A stretch of DNA of 64,000 nucleotides from CAZVWJ01 sp964631325. Lineage in GTDB: Bacteria; T1Sed10-126. How positions within the stretch are numbered: position 1 is the stretch's first letter; the number at the start of each line of letters is the position of its first letter. Below are positions 43,417-52,918 of this stretch, one piece after another. The position numbers were made by a program, and so were the translations under genes. Under the pieces are notes generated by a model. It was not told the origin of the DNA, ran no database searches, and saw nothing but the letters and a program-made list of their open reading frames with translations. The stretch is taken from positions 35,894 to 99,893 of the forward strand of contig CAZVWJ010000004.1 in the NCBI GenBank assembly GCA_964631325.1, given 5' to 3'.

Positions 43417-44889
43417 ATGGATTATAAACGGTGGGCCGAAGAATTTGCTAAAATTGGAATGGAGATGACCCGTCAGCAGTCATTGAACGATCTGTTAACC
43501 ACCATTTTAACTGAATTACGTCGCTTAACCGCCAGTGACGCCGGAACAATTTATCGGGTAAAAAATTACGACGGCGAAAAAAAACTGAAGTTTGAACTGG
43601 CTCAGAATGATACGATAAATCTCTCAAATTCAAAAAACATTGAGCTAGAAATTAATCACTCCAGCGTGGCCGGTTACGTAGCAGCTACCGGAAATTTGGT
43701 CAACCTCTCCGATGTTTATAACCTTCCTGATGATACTCCTTATACCTGTGATACCAGTTTTGACGCGGATACTGGTTATAAAACCACTTCTATGCTTGTT
43801 GTTCCTCTCAGCAATCGGGAAGGAGTAGTTCGGGGGGTACTGCAGTTAATCAATCGTAAAGAAGATTTTACTAAATCTATCCGGCAAACGGCAATTCTTT
43901 CTTATCCCGATGATATGGCGCGTCTGGTCCGGTCTTTAGCCAGCCAGGCAGCAGTGGCCCTGGAAAGATCGGCGCTTGAAGAGTCAGTCCATGAAATGTT
44001 GGACAGTATCATTCAGACCCTGGTGGCGGCAACCGATAATCGGGACAAAACTACTTCCGGCCACAGTCAGCGACTTGCTCTTTACGCCCGCGAATTAGCC
44101 CAATATATCAACCAGACAGAAACCGGCAAATGGTCGGAGGTCTCTTTTTCTGAGGAAGAGTTGGATTCTATATATTATGCCGGCTTGCTGCACGATATTG
44201 GTAAAATGGCAGTGCCGGAGGCTATTTTAAATAAAGAGAATAGACTTTCCCAGGAATGTATGCAGGCGGTTAAATATCGGTTGGCTTACATGGAAGCAAC
44301 TGACCAGTTGAAGGAAATGGACAACCTATATGAGTTGCTGGATGAGGTTAATCAGGCTTCTTTTGTAGATGGTGAAATGTTGGATAAATTGAGAGAATTG
44401 GCCGGCATTTCTTTTGTCACTCCGGTTGGCGAGGAAAGGAATTTACTCTCTGAGGAAGAATTAAACAATCTCTCTGTTTCTCGCGGTAATTTAACCGAGG
44501 ACGAACGGAAAAAAATGGAGACCCACCCCAGAGCTACTTATGAAATTCTCAAACAGGTTAATTGGACACCGCAGCTTGAGGACGTTCCCCGGTTGGCTGC
44601 AATGCACCACGAAAAATTAAACGGAGAGGGTTATCCCTGGGGATTAACAGCGGAGGATATTCCGCTTCCTGCCCGCATTCTGGCCGTGCTTGATATTTAT
44701 GAGGCACTGACTGCGCCTGATCGTCCTTACAAAGATCCTATGTCTCCTGAAAGAGCTCGAGAAATTTTAGAAGAGGACGCGGAAGGCGGGGCATTGGATA
44801 AAGATGTGATTGATATATTTTTCGAGCAGGAAGTCTATAAACGCATTTCTGAAGAAGAAATTGAGACCCCCTCTTCCTCAATGATTTAA
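43417..44889 (+). CDS. GAF plus HD-GYP c-di-GMP phosphodiesterase
   Basis: 490-residue cytoplasmic protein. An N-terminal GAF sensor domain (about residues 20-185, with SDAGTIYRV and AGYVAATG) is followed by an HD-GYP domain. The HD pair is intact in YYAGLLHDIGKMAVPEAIL, and HHEKLNGEGYPWGL shows the HH...GYP signature. A charged insertion of about 90 residues separates these parts. It should hydrolyse c-di-GMP and so oppose the GGDEF enzyme at 59-60 kb. ATG follows AAGGTGGTAAT. Confidence 0.92.
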   Translation: MDYKRWAEEFAKIGMEMTRQQSLNDLLTTILTELRRLTASDAGTIYRVKNYDGEKKLKFELAQNDTINLSNSKNIELEINHSSVAGYVAATGNLVNLSDVYNLPDDTPYTCDTSFDADTGYKTTSMLVVPLSNREGVVRGVLQLINRKEDFTKSIRQTAILSYPDDMARLVRSLASQAAVALERSALEESVHEMLDSIIQTLVAATDNRDKTTSGHSQRLALYARELAQYINQTETGKWSEVSFSEEELDSIYYAGLLHDIGKMAVPEAILNKENRLSQECMQAVKYRLAYMEATDQLKEMDNLYELLDEVNQASFVDGEMLDKLRELAGISFVTPVGEERNLLSEEELNNLSVSRGNLTEDERKKMETHPRATYEILKQVNWTPQLEDVPRLAAMHHEKLNGEGYPWGLTAEDIPLPARILAVLDIYEALTAPDRPYKDPMSPERAREILEEDAEGGALDKDVIDIFFEQEVYKRISEEEIETPSSSMI

Positions 44890-44917
44890 AACTATGTGTA
44901 GCCAGGTGTAGCCAGAG

Positions 44918-46390
44918 TTACCGCTCGGGGGAAGAAGGTCTTTTTCGCTGCCCTTTTACGATTTTTCCTTTTGTTCCTGTTTCGGTATGAATCTGGTGTT
45001 CGACTCTTCCGTCCGGTCGGACTATGTATTCTTCATTTTCAGAGGAAAGCACCGGGAAGTAGTCGCCGTTGATATCTTCATAAAGCTTTATCTTTTTGAT
45101 TATTTCCGCTTTGTCCGGGATAGTTTCCGATTCGTGGAAGACGTCGTAGACTCCGGGTTTTTCTTTGATTAATAGATGTTCCCCGCCGTCTTCTTCAAAC
45201 CCCAAGTAATAACGATTAAAATGCTTGTGAAAGCAGGTGGCTTCCAGGGAAAATAAATCCCCGTCAGTTTTTTCGTAAAACTGGTTCCCCCTGACAATAA
45301 AAGTCTTTTGTAGGTGGGCAAGTGGATGGATGGAAGTAAATTCATCCGGGCTGTGAGTAAGAAGTATTTCGCCCGAGTAATCTTCAAGGTGTTTATAATT
45401 AGTGTGCACCTTCGCCCAGGGGCCACTTACGTCGTGGATTAGTGGGTATTCCCCTTCATAAAATTTAAGGCCACGGTTAAGCCTTTCCCGGCTCCAGACC
45501 TGTTCCAGGTAGTCGTTAATATCCTGGCGTAAAAAGGTTTCTCCTTTTTCCGCGCCTGTTTCTAGATTTTTTTTGGGTTTTACGGGGTTAATTAATTGTT
45601 TCCATAAATCTGAATTATAATAGGTATCAGAAGAAAAAAACGTCCGGTTATCTTTGTATTCAAACAGGTAAGAATTTACTACCGGTCCATGCCAGGCAGT
45701 AGATTTGATAGGAGAAAATGAGAGACCGGATTTTTCGTGAATAAACTCGGGAGAATCCCCGGAATTTACATAAAATCTTTCGTCGGTGTAGGGATAAAAG
45801 CTTTCCGGTTCCACCCAGATATCTTCCCGGGGATCTTTGAACAGCATCCGGGGACGATGTATTTCCGGGAGTTTAAAGACTCTGGCCCGGTCGGGCGGAA
45901 GCTGGTTTCCGTCCCGGTCAACTACCGCCCAGTTTTCCTCCCCGTCCTTTTCATTTAGCTTTTTACATCGATAACGTGGTTGGGGACCGATTAGATGAGG
46001 ATCAAAATAATCTGAAAATGTAAAGTTTGTTATCCGCTTTGAGTCCGAAGAAAGAGTCTGCTCCAGGGCATAAGCGCAGGTATTACGTAATTCGTTAAGA
46101 ATCTTGTATGAGCAATACAGGGGGATTTTATGCTCAGTCGACGAAGAAAATTTTTGAAAGAGGGCAATATCTGTAAGCCATCTTTTGTGATCTTCGTGTG
46201 AGTGAGTAATAATTATGCCTTCGATTTTGGAAAGCCCTTCTGGACCGAGTAGCTGGAAAACAGGTGCTCCGCAATCAAATAAAAATTCAGACTCACCGGC
46301 TTTGATGCGGTAGCCAATGCTTTTTCCCAACCTCGAAAAAGGCCCGGAGTCACCAATGACATCAATCAGTAAATCGTCATTTGTGTTCAT
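44918..46390 (-). CDS. Metallo-beta-lactamase-fold hydrolase, substrate unknown
   Basis: 490 residues with an N-terminal MBL fold: LIDVIGDSGPFSRLGKSIGYRI, then FLFDCGAPVFQLLG and the metal-binding THSHEDHKRWL (HxHxDH). Later His-containing segments (FFSSDTYYNS and ILLTHSPDEFTSIHPLAHL) could complete the site. The C-terminal 150 residues are Glu/Asp-rich and unrecognised (VEHQIHTETGTKGK). ATG 46390 is chosen because AGGAAATTT precedes it. A strong hairpin lies in its leader. Function cannot be stated beyond a hydrolase fold; no neighbour explains it. Confidence 0.78.
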   Translation of the reverse strand: MNTNDDLLIDVIGDSGPFSRLGKSIGYRIKAGESEFLFDCGAPVFQLLGPEGLSKIEGIIITHSHEDHKRWLTDIALFQKFSSSTEHKIPLYCSYKILNELRNTCAYALEQTLSSDSKRITNFTFSDYFDPHLIGPQPRYRCKKLNEKDGEENWAVVDRDGNQLPPDRARVFKLPEIHRPRMLFKDPREDIWVEPESFYPYTDERFYVNSGDSPEFIHEKSGLSFSPIKSTAWHGPVVNSYLFEYKDNRTFFSSDTYYNSDLWKQLINPVKPKKNLETGAEKGETFLRQDINDYLEQVWSRERLNRGLKFYEGEYPLIHDVSGPWAKVHTNYKHLEDYSGEILLTHSPDEFTSIHPLAHLQKTFIVRGNQFYEKTDGDLFSLEATCFHKHFNRYYLGFEEDGGEHLLIKEKPGVYDVFHESETIPDKAEIIKKIKLYEDINGDYFPVLSSENEEYIVRPDGRVEHQIHTETGTKGKIVKGQRKRPSSPER

Positions 46391-46412
46391 AAGTAAATTT
46401 CCTGTATTTAGA

Positions 46413-46445
46413 CCCGCTCCGACCACAACCCCTTTTCGGAGCGGG
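46413..46445 (-). promoter_or_regulatory. 9-bp stem-loop in the leader of the MBL-fold gene
   Basis: CCCGCTCCG (46413-46421) and CGGAGCGGG (46437-46445) are perfect complements with a 15-base loop. It lies about 23 bases upstream of ATG 46390, close to the ribosome binding site. No T-run follows, so a translation-regulating hairpin or protein site is possible. Confidence 0.5.
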
Positions 46446-46650
46446 CCTATTTAGGTTACATTCAGTTTTACTTATCACAGAATACCAATTATACTGCTTA
46501 AAAAGGTTTGTAACAACCTTTAATTTGATTTTTTGTATTTTGCCTGTTTTGATTAGTTTAATATGTATGCTTTGATAACAAGCATTCAATTTTAATTTGG
46601 ACTTTGATTTTGCAGTCTGGGTTCATTAGTTACTATCCCGGAGTCATTTT

Positions 46651-49020
46651 ATGAAACAAAAATTTGAGGATTTAATAAAATTTATTTCGGAGAAAAAATT
46701 GTGGGGACTGGTGATTACCTGTCTTCTTATCGGGCTTTTTTCGCTTGGCTATTACGTTGAATATAATCGGCCCGAGATTAAGGTTTTTCAGCGGTTTGAA
46801 TATCCCCTGATTGATCTCCGCCACCGGTTGCTTTTTGACCTGGATGCTGCCGACGATGATATTTTAATAATTACGATAACAGAGAACTCCCTTAAACGGT
46901 ATCAGGATGTATTTGGCGGTTGGCCCTGGCCCCGGAACGTCTGGGCGGAAGTAGTAAAGTTTTTGCGGAAAGCTGATAGTGTTCTGCTTGATATTGGCTT
47001 CATTGAACCAAGCGGCAGTGAAGTATATCCTGACGAGGCCCGGCGGGTAAACCAGGTGCTTCAGGCAGCGCTTCAAAATCAGGACAAGAATCCGGCTGTC
47101 TCACAACGCTATTTTAAGATTCTCCGGCAGTGGATTAATGAATACTCTAAGAGCCCGGATGTCTATTTTGGCCGGAGTTTACAAAAGTATGGACCGGTAA
47201 TTACTGCGACCTGGTTCAGTGAAATAAAAGGGGGAAAACTGCCCGCGGAAAAGTTAGCTAAGTTTAAACAAATTATGTCCAGGTTCGGTTACGGTCTGCG
47301 GGGGGATCCCGGGCCGGTGCCGTTTAATTCTTATGTTACTCCTCCGGTCGACCCGGTAGTTTCGGGAAGTTACGGGCTTGCCCACATTTCTTTTACCCCG
47401 GACCCTGACGGTCCGGCTCGCCGTTTCAGCCCGTTCATTGGGCTGAAATCGCCCTTCTGGTCGAATTATAGGCCTGATAAGCCGTTATTGCCTATTCTAG
47501 GGTTGGCCGGAGCTCTTGCAGCGGAAAATTTACCGCCTGGTGAGAGCAGTATTAAAGTTTCAGATTCTTATATTGAAATTGGTGAACAGCAGGTTCCTCT
47601 TGATCGCGAAGGAAAAGTACTGATTCGCTACAAGGGGGGGATTTCTCCCGAAAATTCTCCGTATAGCACCTATAACGTTATCCCGATTGAAAAAATTATT
47701 GAACAGTTATTAGATGACTCTTCCAGCGAGGGCCCTTCTCCCGACTTTTTTGCCGGCAAAAAGATATTAGTAGGTAGCACTGCCACCGGGGCTCATGACT
47801 TACGGGCCACTCCCTTTTCGGCCCAGGAAGCCGGCGTGGCGATTCACGCTAATATACTTGATATGTTCTTGAACAACGACTTTTTAAAGCCGATTCAGCT
47901 CTGGGATACAATTTTGCTCATAGTTATCTGGACTCTTGCCGTAGGCACAGTTGCCACTTTCCTTTCACCGGTGATTGCTTTGATAATTACTGTTCTGCTC
48001 AGTTTGTTGCTGGTGGTGATGGGGTTTGGACTGTTTGACCAGGGCTATGTTATAAATCTTTCCGCCCCGCTTCTCTCCCTTTATACCACTTACGGTTTAA
48101 CCACGATGTATAACCTGGTGTTTGAACGCCAGAAACGTCGCCAGGTTCGCCAGACTTTTCAACAATACTTGACTGCTTCGGTTATGGAAGAGGTGCTCAA
48201 GGATCCCGATAAGCTGGAGCTGGGCGGAGAAAGACGGGAAATATCTGTGCTTTTTGCCGACATTGCCGGCTTCACCACTTTCAGCGAAGGCCGCACGGCA
48301 ACTGAAGTAGCCCGGGTTATTAATAAAATTCTTACTGAGATGACGGAGTGTATTTTTCGCTACGAAGGGGTCCTGGACAAGTATATTGGTGACGAAATGG
48401 TAGCCGAATTCGGGATTATTCCGGTGGAACCGCCGGAGCACGCCGCCCGGGCGGTTAAAGCAGCCATTGATATGCGTACCAGGATGAAGGAATTGCGGGA
48501 ACAGTGGCGGCAGGAAGGGCATCCCCTCCTGCAACTGCGGATCGGGGTGCACACCGGCGAAGCTGCAACCGGGAATATGGGATCGGAGGCTCTCTTCGAT
48601 TACACGGCCCTGGGCGATAATGTTAATCTCGGTTCACGGCTGGAAGGAGCTAATAAACAATACGATACTCTCTCGATGATCAGCGAGGATACCTACCGGT
48701 ATGTTAAGGACCTGGCTGTGGTCAGGGAGCTGGATAAAATTATTGTCAAGGGGAAGGATGAACCGGTAACTGTTTATGAATTAATTGGCCGCCAGGGACG
48801 GGTTGAAGCGGGTGAATTGGACCTTGTTGAACGGTTCGAGGAGGGACTTAAACTTTACCGTCAACAGCGCTGGGAAGAGGCGATAGATATTTTTGAGTCA
48901 ATACTCTCAGATTTTCCCGAGGACGGCCCGAGTAAAGTATTCCGCGACCGGGCCCGTGAATTTATAAAAGAACCCCCACCGGAAGACTGGGACGGTGTCT
49001 ACAGGTTGACTACAAAATGA
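46651..49020 (+). CDS. CHASE2 class III adenylate/guanylate cyclase
   Basis: 789 residues. One helix (residues 19-35) leads to a large extracytoplasmic CHASE2 sensor (DDDILIITITENSL, GAHDLRATPFSAQEAGVAIHANILDMFL), then three helices (about residues 415-490) and a cytoplasmic class III cyclase domain. VLFADIAGFTTFS and LDKYIGDEMVAEFG hold the two metal-binding Asp residues, and YTALGDNVNLGSRLEG holds the transition-state Asn-Arg pair. A TPR-like tail (about residues 725-780) ends the protein. It should make cAMP or cGMP in response to an outside signal. Whether the cell uses cAMP is not shown by the window. Confidence 0.9.
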   Translation: MKQKFEDLIKFISEKKLWGLVITCLLIGLFSLGYYVEYNRPEIKVFQRFEYPLIDLRHRLLFDLDAADDDILIITITENSLKRYQDVFGGWPWPRNVWAEVVKFLRKADSVLLDIGFIEPSGSEVYPDEARRVNQVLQAALQNQDKNPAVSQRYFKILRQWINEYSKSPDVYFGRSLQKYGPVITATWFSEIKGGKLPAEKLAKFKQIMSRFGYGLRGDPGPVPFNSYVTPPVDPVVSGSYGLAHISFTPDPDGPARRFSPFIGLKSPFWSNYRPDKPLLPILGLAGALAAENLPPGESSIKVSDSYIEIGEQQVPLDREGKVLIRYKGGISPENSPYSTYNVIPIEKIIEQLLDDSSSEGPSPDFFAGKKILVGSTATGAHDLRATPFSAQEAGVAIHANILDMFLNNDFLKPIQLWDTILLIVIWTLAVGTVATFLSPVIALIITVLLSLLLVVMGFGLFDQGYVINLSAPLLSLYTTYGLTTMYNLVFERQKRRQVRQTFQQYLTASVMEEVLKDPDKLELGGERREISVLFADIAGFTTFSEGRTATEVARVINKILTEMTECIFRYEGVLDKYIGDEMVAEFGIIPVEPPEHAARAVKAAIDMRTRMKELREQWRQEGHPLLQLRIGVHTGEAATGNMGSEALFDYTALGDNVNLGSRLEGANKQYDTLSMISEDTYRYVKDLAVVRELDKIIVKGKDEPVTVYELIGRQGRVEAGELDLVERFEEGLKLYRQQRWEEAIDIFESILSDFPEDGPSKVFRDRAREFIKEPPPEDWDGVYRLTTK

Positions 49021-49094
49021 TAAACTTTTATCTGTTTAACATTTTCATATTTTATAACTTTCACACTTTATAACTAGTTCACAGGAGGGAAATT

Positions 49095-49556
49095 ATGAAT
49101 TTAAAAAGTGGCAATCTTATTTTTGATAACTTTTTAATGGAGTCTGTTTACCAGGACACCCAGGAAGAAAAATATAGCGTTTCTCTGACTGCCAATAAAA
49201 TTTACCGGTTTCGTGGCCGGGCGGAACTGGATTTTGGCGGGGGCGAATACAGCCCCGCCGGCCGGGAAGAAATCCAGCCGGAAAAACGCGCCCCGGAGGA
49301 TGATTATGGCTGGTGGAACCTTGAGGAGGGGGCTTATTTGCTGGAATTAAATGAAAAACTCTGTGTGCCAATCGGGGGAGTCGCTGTTCTTCAGCCCCAT
49401 TCTCACTTGCTGGAAAACGGGGCGAGTCATCCTACGGTTATGCGGGAGGAAACTGATAATCAGGCGGCTGTTCGTGTGCCCCTGGAAGTTCCGGAAAATG
49501 GTCTGGCGATAAAAGAAAACGCCCGGGTTTCAACACTCAGGATAATTACCGATTAG
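49095..49556 (+). CDS. dCTP deaminase / dUTPase-fold protein, function uncertain
   Basis: 153 residues with the pattern of the dUTPase/DCD fold: the barrel-like VSLTANKIYRFRG, AYLLELNEKLCVPIGGVAVLQPHSHLLENGASHPT near residue 95, then AVRVPLEVPENGLAIKENARVSTLRII. The family segment PHSHLLENG resembles the substrate-binding region of archaeal-type relatives. No firm catalytic assignment can be made. ATG follows CAGGAGGGAAATT. It is followed by the LptF/G-like permease after 35 bases, but the functional link is unclear. Confidence 0.6.
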   Translation: MNLKSGNLIFDNFLMESVYQDTQEEKYSVSLTANKIYRFRGRAELDFGGGEYSPAGREEIQPEKRAPEDDYGWWNLEEGAYLLELNEKLCVPIGGVAVLQPHSHLLENGASHPTVMREETDNQAAVRVPLEVPENGLAIKENARVSTLRIITD

Positions 49557-49591
49557 TCTCTCCGGGGCTCCGGCTAAGGCTGTTTAACTTA

Positions 49592-50704
49592 ATGAAATTA
49601 CTGGATCGGCAGTTTCTGAAATTATTTTTAAAACCTTTCCTGGTTACGTTACTAATTTGTGTTTTCCTTTTTCTCCTGGCTGACTTTTTTGGTTTGACGG
49701 AGGACTTTTTCAACCACCATCCGCCGGTCATACAGGTGGCGTTGTATTTTCTTTACCGTCTGGTTTTTGCCGCCTTTTTTTTGTTTCCCCTGGCTGCCCT
49801 GCTCGGGGGATTCTGGGGACTAAATAGCTGGCGCGCCTCTAACCAGTGGACGGCTGTCTTAAATAGTGGAGTTTCGCCAGTCCGGTTACTGAGATCCCCC
49901 CTCCTTATTCTCCTTCTGCTAACCCTGGTTATGATTTTTTTGAATATTTATTATATCCCGCGAATCACCAGTTCTGCCAATCAAATAAGAGATTACGTCA
50001 TCAAAGGAAAGAAGAAAAAACCACCAAAATATCGGGACCTGCACCTCACTTTACCCGGCGGCGGAACGATGAAAATAGGTTATTTTGACCCGGGCAAAGA
50101 AATAATGAAAGAACTTCTGATTACCTATCAGCAAAACAAGCAGGTCCATAGGAGAATTGATGTCGGTCTGGCCAGGTTCAAGGAAGGGCGGGGTTGGAAG
50201 TTAATTTCTCCCACGGTCAGGAATTTTACCCGCCCCGGGGAGTTTAAAACCACGCGGCCCGATTCGCTTGTTATCGCCCTGGAATCTCCCGGAGCCCTCC
50301 GGCGAATTATTGATTCCAATCCCCGGAAATCAGATCGCCATCCCGAGGAATTTGGAACTGCTGAGCTTGAACAGGCGATAAGGTTTCGAAACCGGCGGGG
50401 CCTGAATGTAGTGGCGGAGAAAATTTTTTATCACTGGAAATACAGCTATCCACTGGGAATTTTTGTATTTGGGCTGTTGGGAATGTATCTGGCCGTAAAA
50501 ACAAATCTCAATCGTCCGGCTGGAATTGGCCTTTCTCTTCTACTGGCTTTTGTTTACTGGGTTCTTTTTAATACTTTTCTAGCTTTTGGAAAGTCCGGCT
50601 ATTTTAATTTTCTCACTGTTTCTCTGGCTCCGTATTTTGCGGCCTACTTTACGCCAGGGGGTTTCTTGCTGGCTGTGATTTGTTTCTGGCGCTATCAGAG
50701 TTAG
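49592..50704 (+). CDS. LptF/LptG-family (YjgP/YjgQ) lipopolysaccharide-export permease
   Basis: 370 residues of the YjgP/YjgQ family: N-terminal KLLDRQFLKLFLKPFLVTLLICVFLFLLADFF, two more helices (about residues 52-75 and 100-120), then NYYIPR-like NIYYIPRITSSANQIRDYV, a periplasmic beta-rich part and three C-terminal helices (YPLGIFVFGLLGMYLAV onward). LptF/G form the inner-membrane part of the LPS transporter, so the host probably has an outer membrane with LPS. Only one copy is seen here, and no LptB or LptC is adjacent. Confidence 0.85.
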   Translation: MKLLDRQFLKLFLKPFLVTLLICVFLFLLADFFGLTEDFFNHHPPVIQVALYFLYRLVFAAFFLFPLAALLGGFWGLNSWRASNQWTAVLNSGVSPVRLLRSPLLILLLLTLVMIFLNIYYIPRITSSANQIRDYVIKGKKKKPPKYRDLHLTLPGGGTMKIGYFDPGKEIMKELLITYQQNKQVHRRIDVGLARFKEGRGWKLISPTVRNFTRPGEFKTTRPDSLVIALESPGALRRIIDSNPRKSDRHPEEFGTAELEQAIRFRNRRGLNVVAEKIFYHWKYSYPLGIFVFGLLGMYLAVKTNLNRPAGIGLSLLLAFVYWVLFNTFLAFGKSGYFNFLTVSLAPYFAAYFTPGGFLLAVICFWRYQS

Positions 50705-50710
50705 CGACTG

Positions 50711-52582
50711 CTAAATTTCACACCAGGTGGGCGCTCTCCCGGATTCATCAATCTCGCATTTTTCTTGTTCGAAGAACAGCAGAAGATTTCTGATTGTCTC
50801 CTTGTCACGAGCTTCGATTATCCTTTCGTAGAAGTCTTCGCTGTCCAGCACGTCGGCGAGAAAGGCCATTACGTTCAGGTGGAATTCTCGCTGGTCTTCC
50901 GAGCCGGTGAGGATAAAGGCCAGTTCCACTTCTTCCCCGCCGGGGAAAGTTATTCCCTCCCGACAGCGAGTGATTGTCATGCTGAACTTCTCCTCGCCGG
51001 GCACGACTATGTGGGGGATCGCGGCAAAATCTTCAAGGATTGTGCTCACGTCTTCCTCCCGTTCGACGAATGCATCAAACATTTCTTCTGCTTCCATTTC
51101 GTGGCTTTTGGCTAATTGTTGGGTTACCCGGTCAAACAGCCGTTTGTAGGAAATATTTTCCCGAATATCAATAATGTCACAATCCTCGATTAAGGCATGA
51201 ATTTGATTTTTTTCTCGGGAGTCTCTTTCGTAGATAATTTCCCGCAGTTCAACCTCCAACGAGTGGTCGTCGTATTCCGTCTTCAGGACCCGGTCCAGCA
51301 GGTGAATTAAGGCGTATTCTTTTTGGACCCGCTGGCGGCCGTAAAACCAGTAAATAAGGAAGCCGGAGAGAATCAGGAAGATTACCGTGAACAGGGCGGG
51401 ATTGCCCATCTCAAAGATAAGCACCGTGTAACCAATTACTCCGCCAATCTGTAGATAAGGATAGAAGGGGGTCTGAAACGTCGGACGATATCCCCGGATT
51501 TTACTTTCCCGGAGAATTAGCACGGAAAGACAGGAAAGTATATAGGTGAAGATAAGCACAGTGGACGCCGCTTTTACCAGTATTTTTAGCTGCAGGAAGA
51601 GCATCATGATCATAAAAATACCGGTAATCAGGATCGAGAAGTGGGGCGTGTTGAACCGTTCGTTGACCTTCCCCAAAAATTCCGGTAAGAGCTTGTCCCG
51701 GCTGAGTGCCAGCGGATAACGGGAGGCGGCCATTATCCCTGCGTTTGCCGTCGAAATAAAGGCGAGAATCGCCCCGATACTCAGGGCTATTTGACCCGGA
51801 CGGCCCAAAAAAACTTGGGCGGCGTCTGTAATTGGGGTCAGGGAGGCGTCCAACTGTTGGCCGGGCAGAACCCCGGAAGCGACGAAAACTGTCAGTACAT
51901 ACAACAGACTGATGATTACCATCGACAACAACATCCCCCCGGGGATGTTGCGAGCCGGTTGTTCAACTTCCTCGGAAACCGAGGCAATCTTGAGAATCCC
52001 GCCAAACGAGATAAAGACCATGCCCGCCGTGGAGAAAACGGGCAGGTAACCCTTTGAGAAAAAAGGCTTTAAATTGGCGAATTCTACTGCGGGCAACCCC
52101 CCGCCGAGAAAACCGAGCAGGAGGCCCAGCAGGCCGATTACCAGAAAAATCTGGAGCTGGTTAGCGTAGCGGACTCCGAACAGGTTAATCAACAGAAATA
52201 ACAGACAGAGCCCGGCGGCGACCAGATGGATGTTGACCTGCACCAGGTAACCGGTGAAGGCGGCCATCCCGATCAGCGCGAAAGCACTTTTCATTGAAAT
52301 TGAGAACCAGCTCAACAGCCCGGCTACGGTTCCGATCGCCGGTCCCATCGAACGAACGATGTAGAAGTAGTCACCGCCCGCCTTGGGCATTGCGGTCGCC
52401 AGCTCGGCAATACTCAACACGCCGCACAACGCGAGCAGGGCGGCCAGGATGTAGGAGAGAATAACCGCAGGCCCGGCTGCCGCGTGGGCAATCCCGGGCA
52501 GGACAAACAGCCCGGAACTGATCATCGCCCCGCTTGATAAACAGAATACACCGAACATTCCCATTTCTTTTTTTAGATCCAT
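50711..52582 (-). CDS. APC-superfamily amino acid permease fused to a PTS EIIA(Ntr)-like domain
   Basis: 623 residues. The N-terminal 430 residues form a 12-helix amino acid/polyamine permease starting MGMFGVFCLSSGAMISSGLFVLPG with an unwound-helix Gly-rich signature. A linker follows, then a C-terminal domain like PTS EIIA type 2 (ISYKRLFDRVTQQLAKSH, and AIPHIVVPGEEKFSMTITRC with the phosphorylatable His in IPH). Permease-EIIA fusions are known as amino acid or amine transporters with regulation by phosphotransfer or nucleotides. Its 3' end is 6 bases from the convergent LptF/G gene. The leader region is unusual (see the small RNA candidate). Confidence 0.88.
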   Translation of the reverse strand: MDLKKEMGMFGVFCLSSGAMISSGLFVLPGIAHAAAGPAVILSYILAALLALCGVLSIAELATAMPKAGGDYFYIVRSMGPAIGTVAGLLSWFSISMKSAFALIGMAAFTGYLVQVNIHLVAAGLCLLFLLINLFGVRYANQLQIFLVIGLLGLLLGFLGGGLPAVEFANLKPFFSKGYLPVFSTAGMVFISFGGILKIASVSEEVEQPARNIPGGMLLSMVIISLLYVLTVFVASGVLPGQQLDASLTPITDAAQVFLGRPGQIALSIGAILAFISTANAGIMAASRYPLALSRDKLLPEFLGKVNERFNTPHFSILITGIFMIMMLFLQLKILVKAASTVLIFTYILSCLSVLILRESKIRGYRPTFQTPFYPYLQIGGVIGYTVLIFEMGNPALFTVIFLILSGFLIYWFYGRQRVQKEYALIHLLDRVLKTEYDDHSLEVELREIIYERDSREKNQIHALIEDCDIIDIRENISYKRLFDRVTQQLAKSHEMEAEEMFDAFVEREEDVSTILEDFAAIPHIVVPGEEKFSMTITRCREGITFPGGEEVELAFILTGSEDQREFHLNVMAFLADVLDSEDFYERIIEARDKETIRNLLLFFEQEKCEIDESGRAPTWCEI

Positions 52583-52678
52583 TTACCTGTGTTGGCTCCT
52601 TTTTTAACTGATTAATTCAGGGATATTATCCTCCCTTTTTCCGCCTCTGTCAAACATTCCTCTCCCCTTAAACTGTGA

Positions 52679-52918
52679 TCCACTGTAATTAAACCTGGTT
52701 GTCCCTTCTGTCAGAAAGTACTCAGTTTCCTCAAAGACTCGGAGCTTGAGATGCCGGAACTGCTGGAGATAAATGAGAACGAGGCGGCCCGCCAAAGGCT
52801 TGAGGAAGTTGGGGGCAAAGTCCAGGTTCCCTGTCTGTTCATTGACGGTGAACTGCTCTACGAGTCGGATGCTATTATCGAATGGTTCGAGGGAAATAGA
52901 CTGGAGGAAGGTACATAA
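52679..52918 (+). pseudogene. Glutaredoxin-like ORF without a recognisable start codon
   Basis: The frame between TGA 52676-52678 and TAA 52916-52918 encodes IKPGCPFCQKVLSFLKDSEL, then VPCLFIDGELLYESDAIIEWFEGN, a clear glutaredoxin/GST-N-type domain with a CPFC redox pair and the cis-Pro VPC. It lacks ATG, GTG or TTG before the CPFC motif and has no ribosome binding site. ATT 52688 would be the only near-cognate start. The first Met lies after the active site. It is therefore a likely remnant that lost its 5' end, or it uses an unusual start. It lies head-to-head with the permease gene and ends at the small RNA terminator. Confidence 0.75.
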
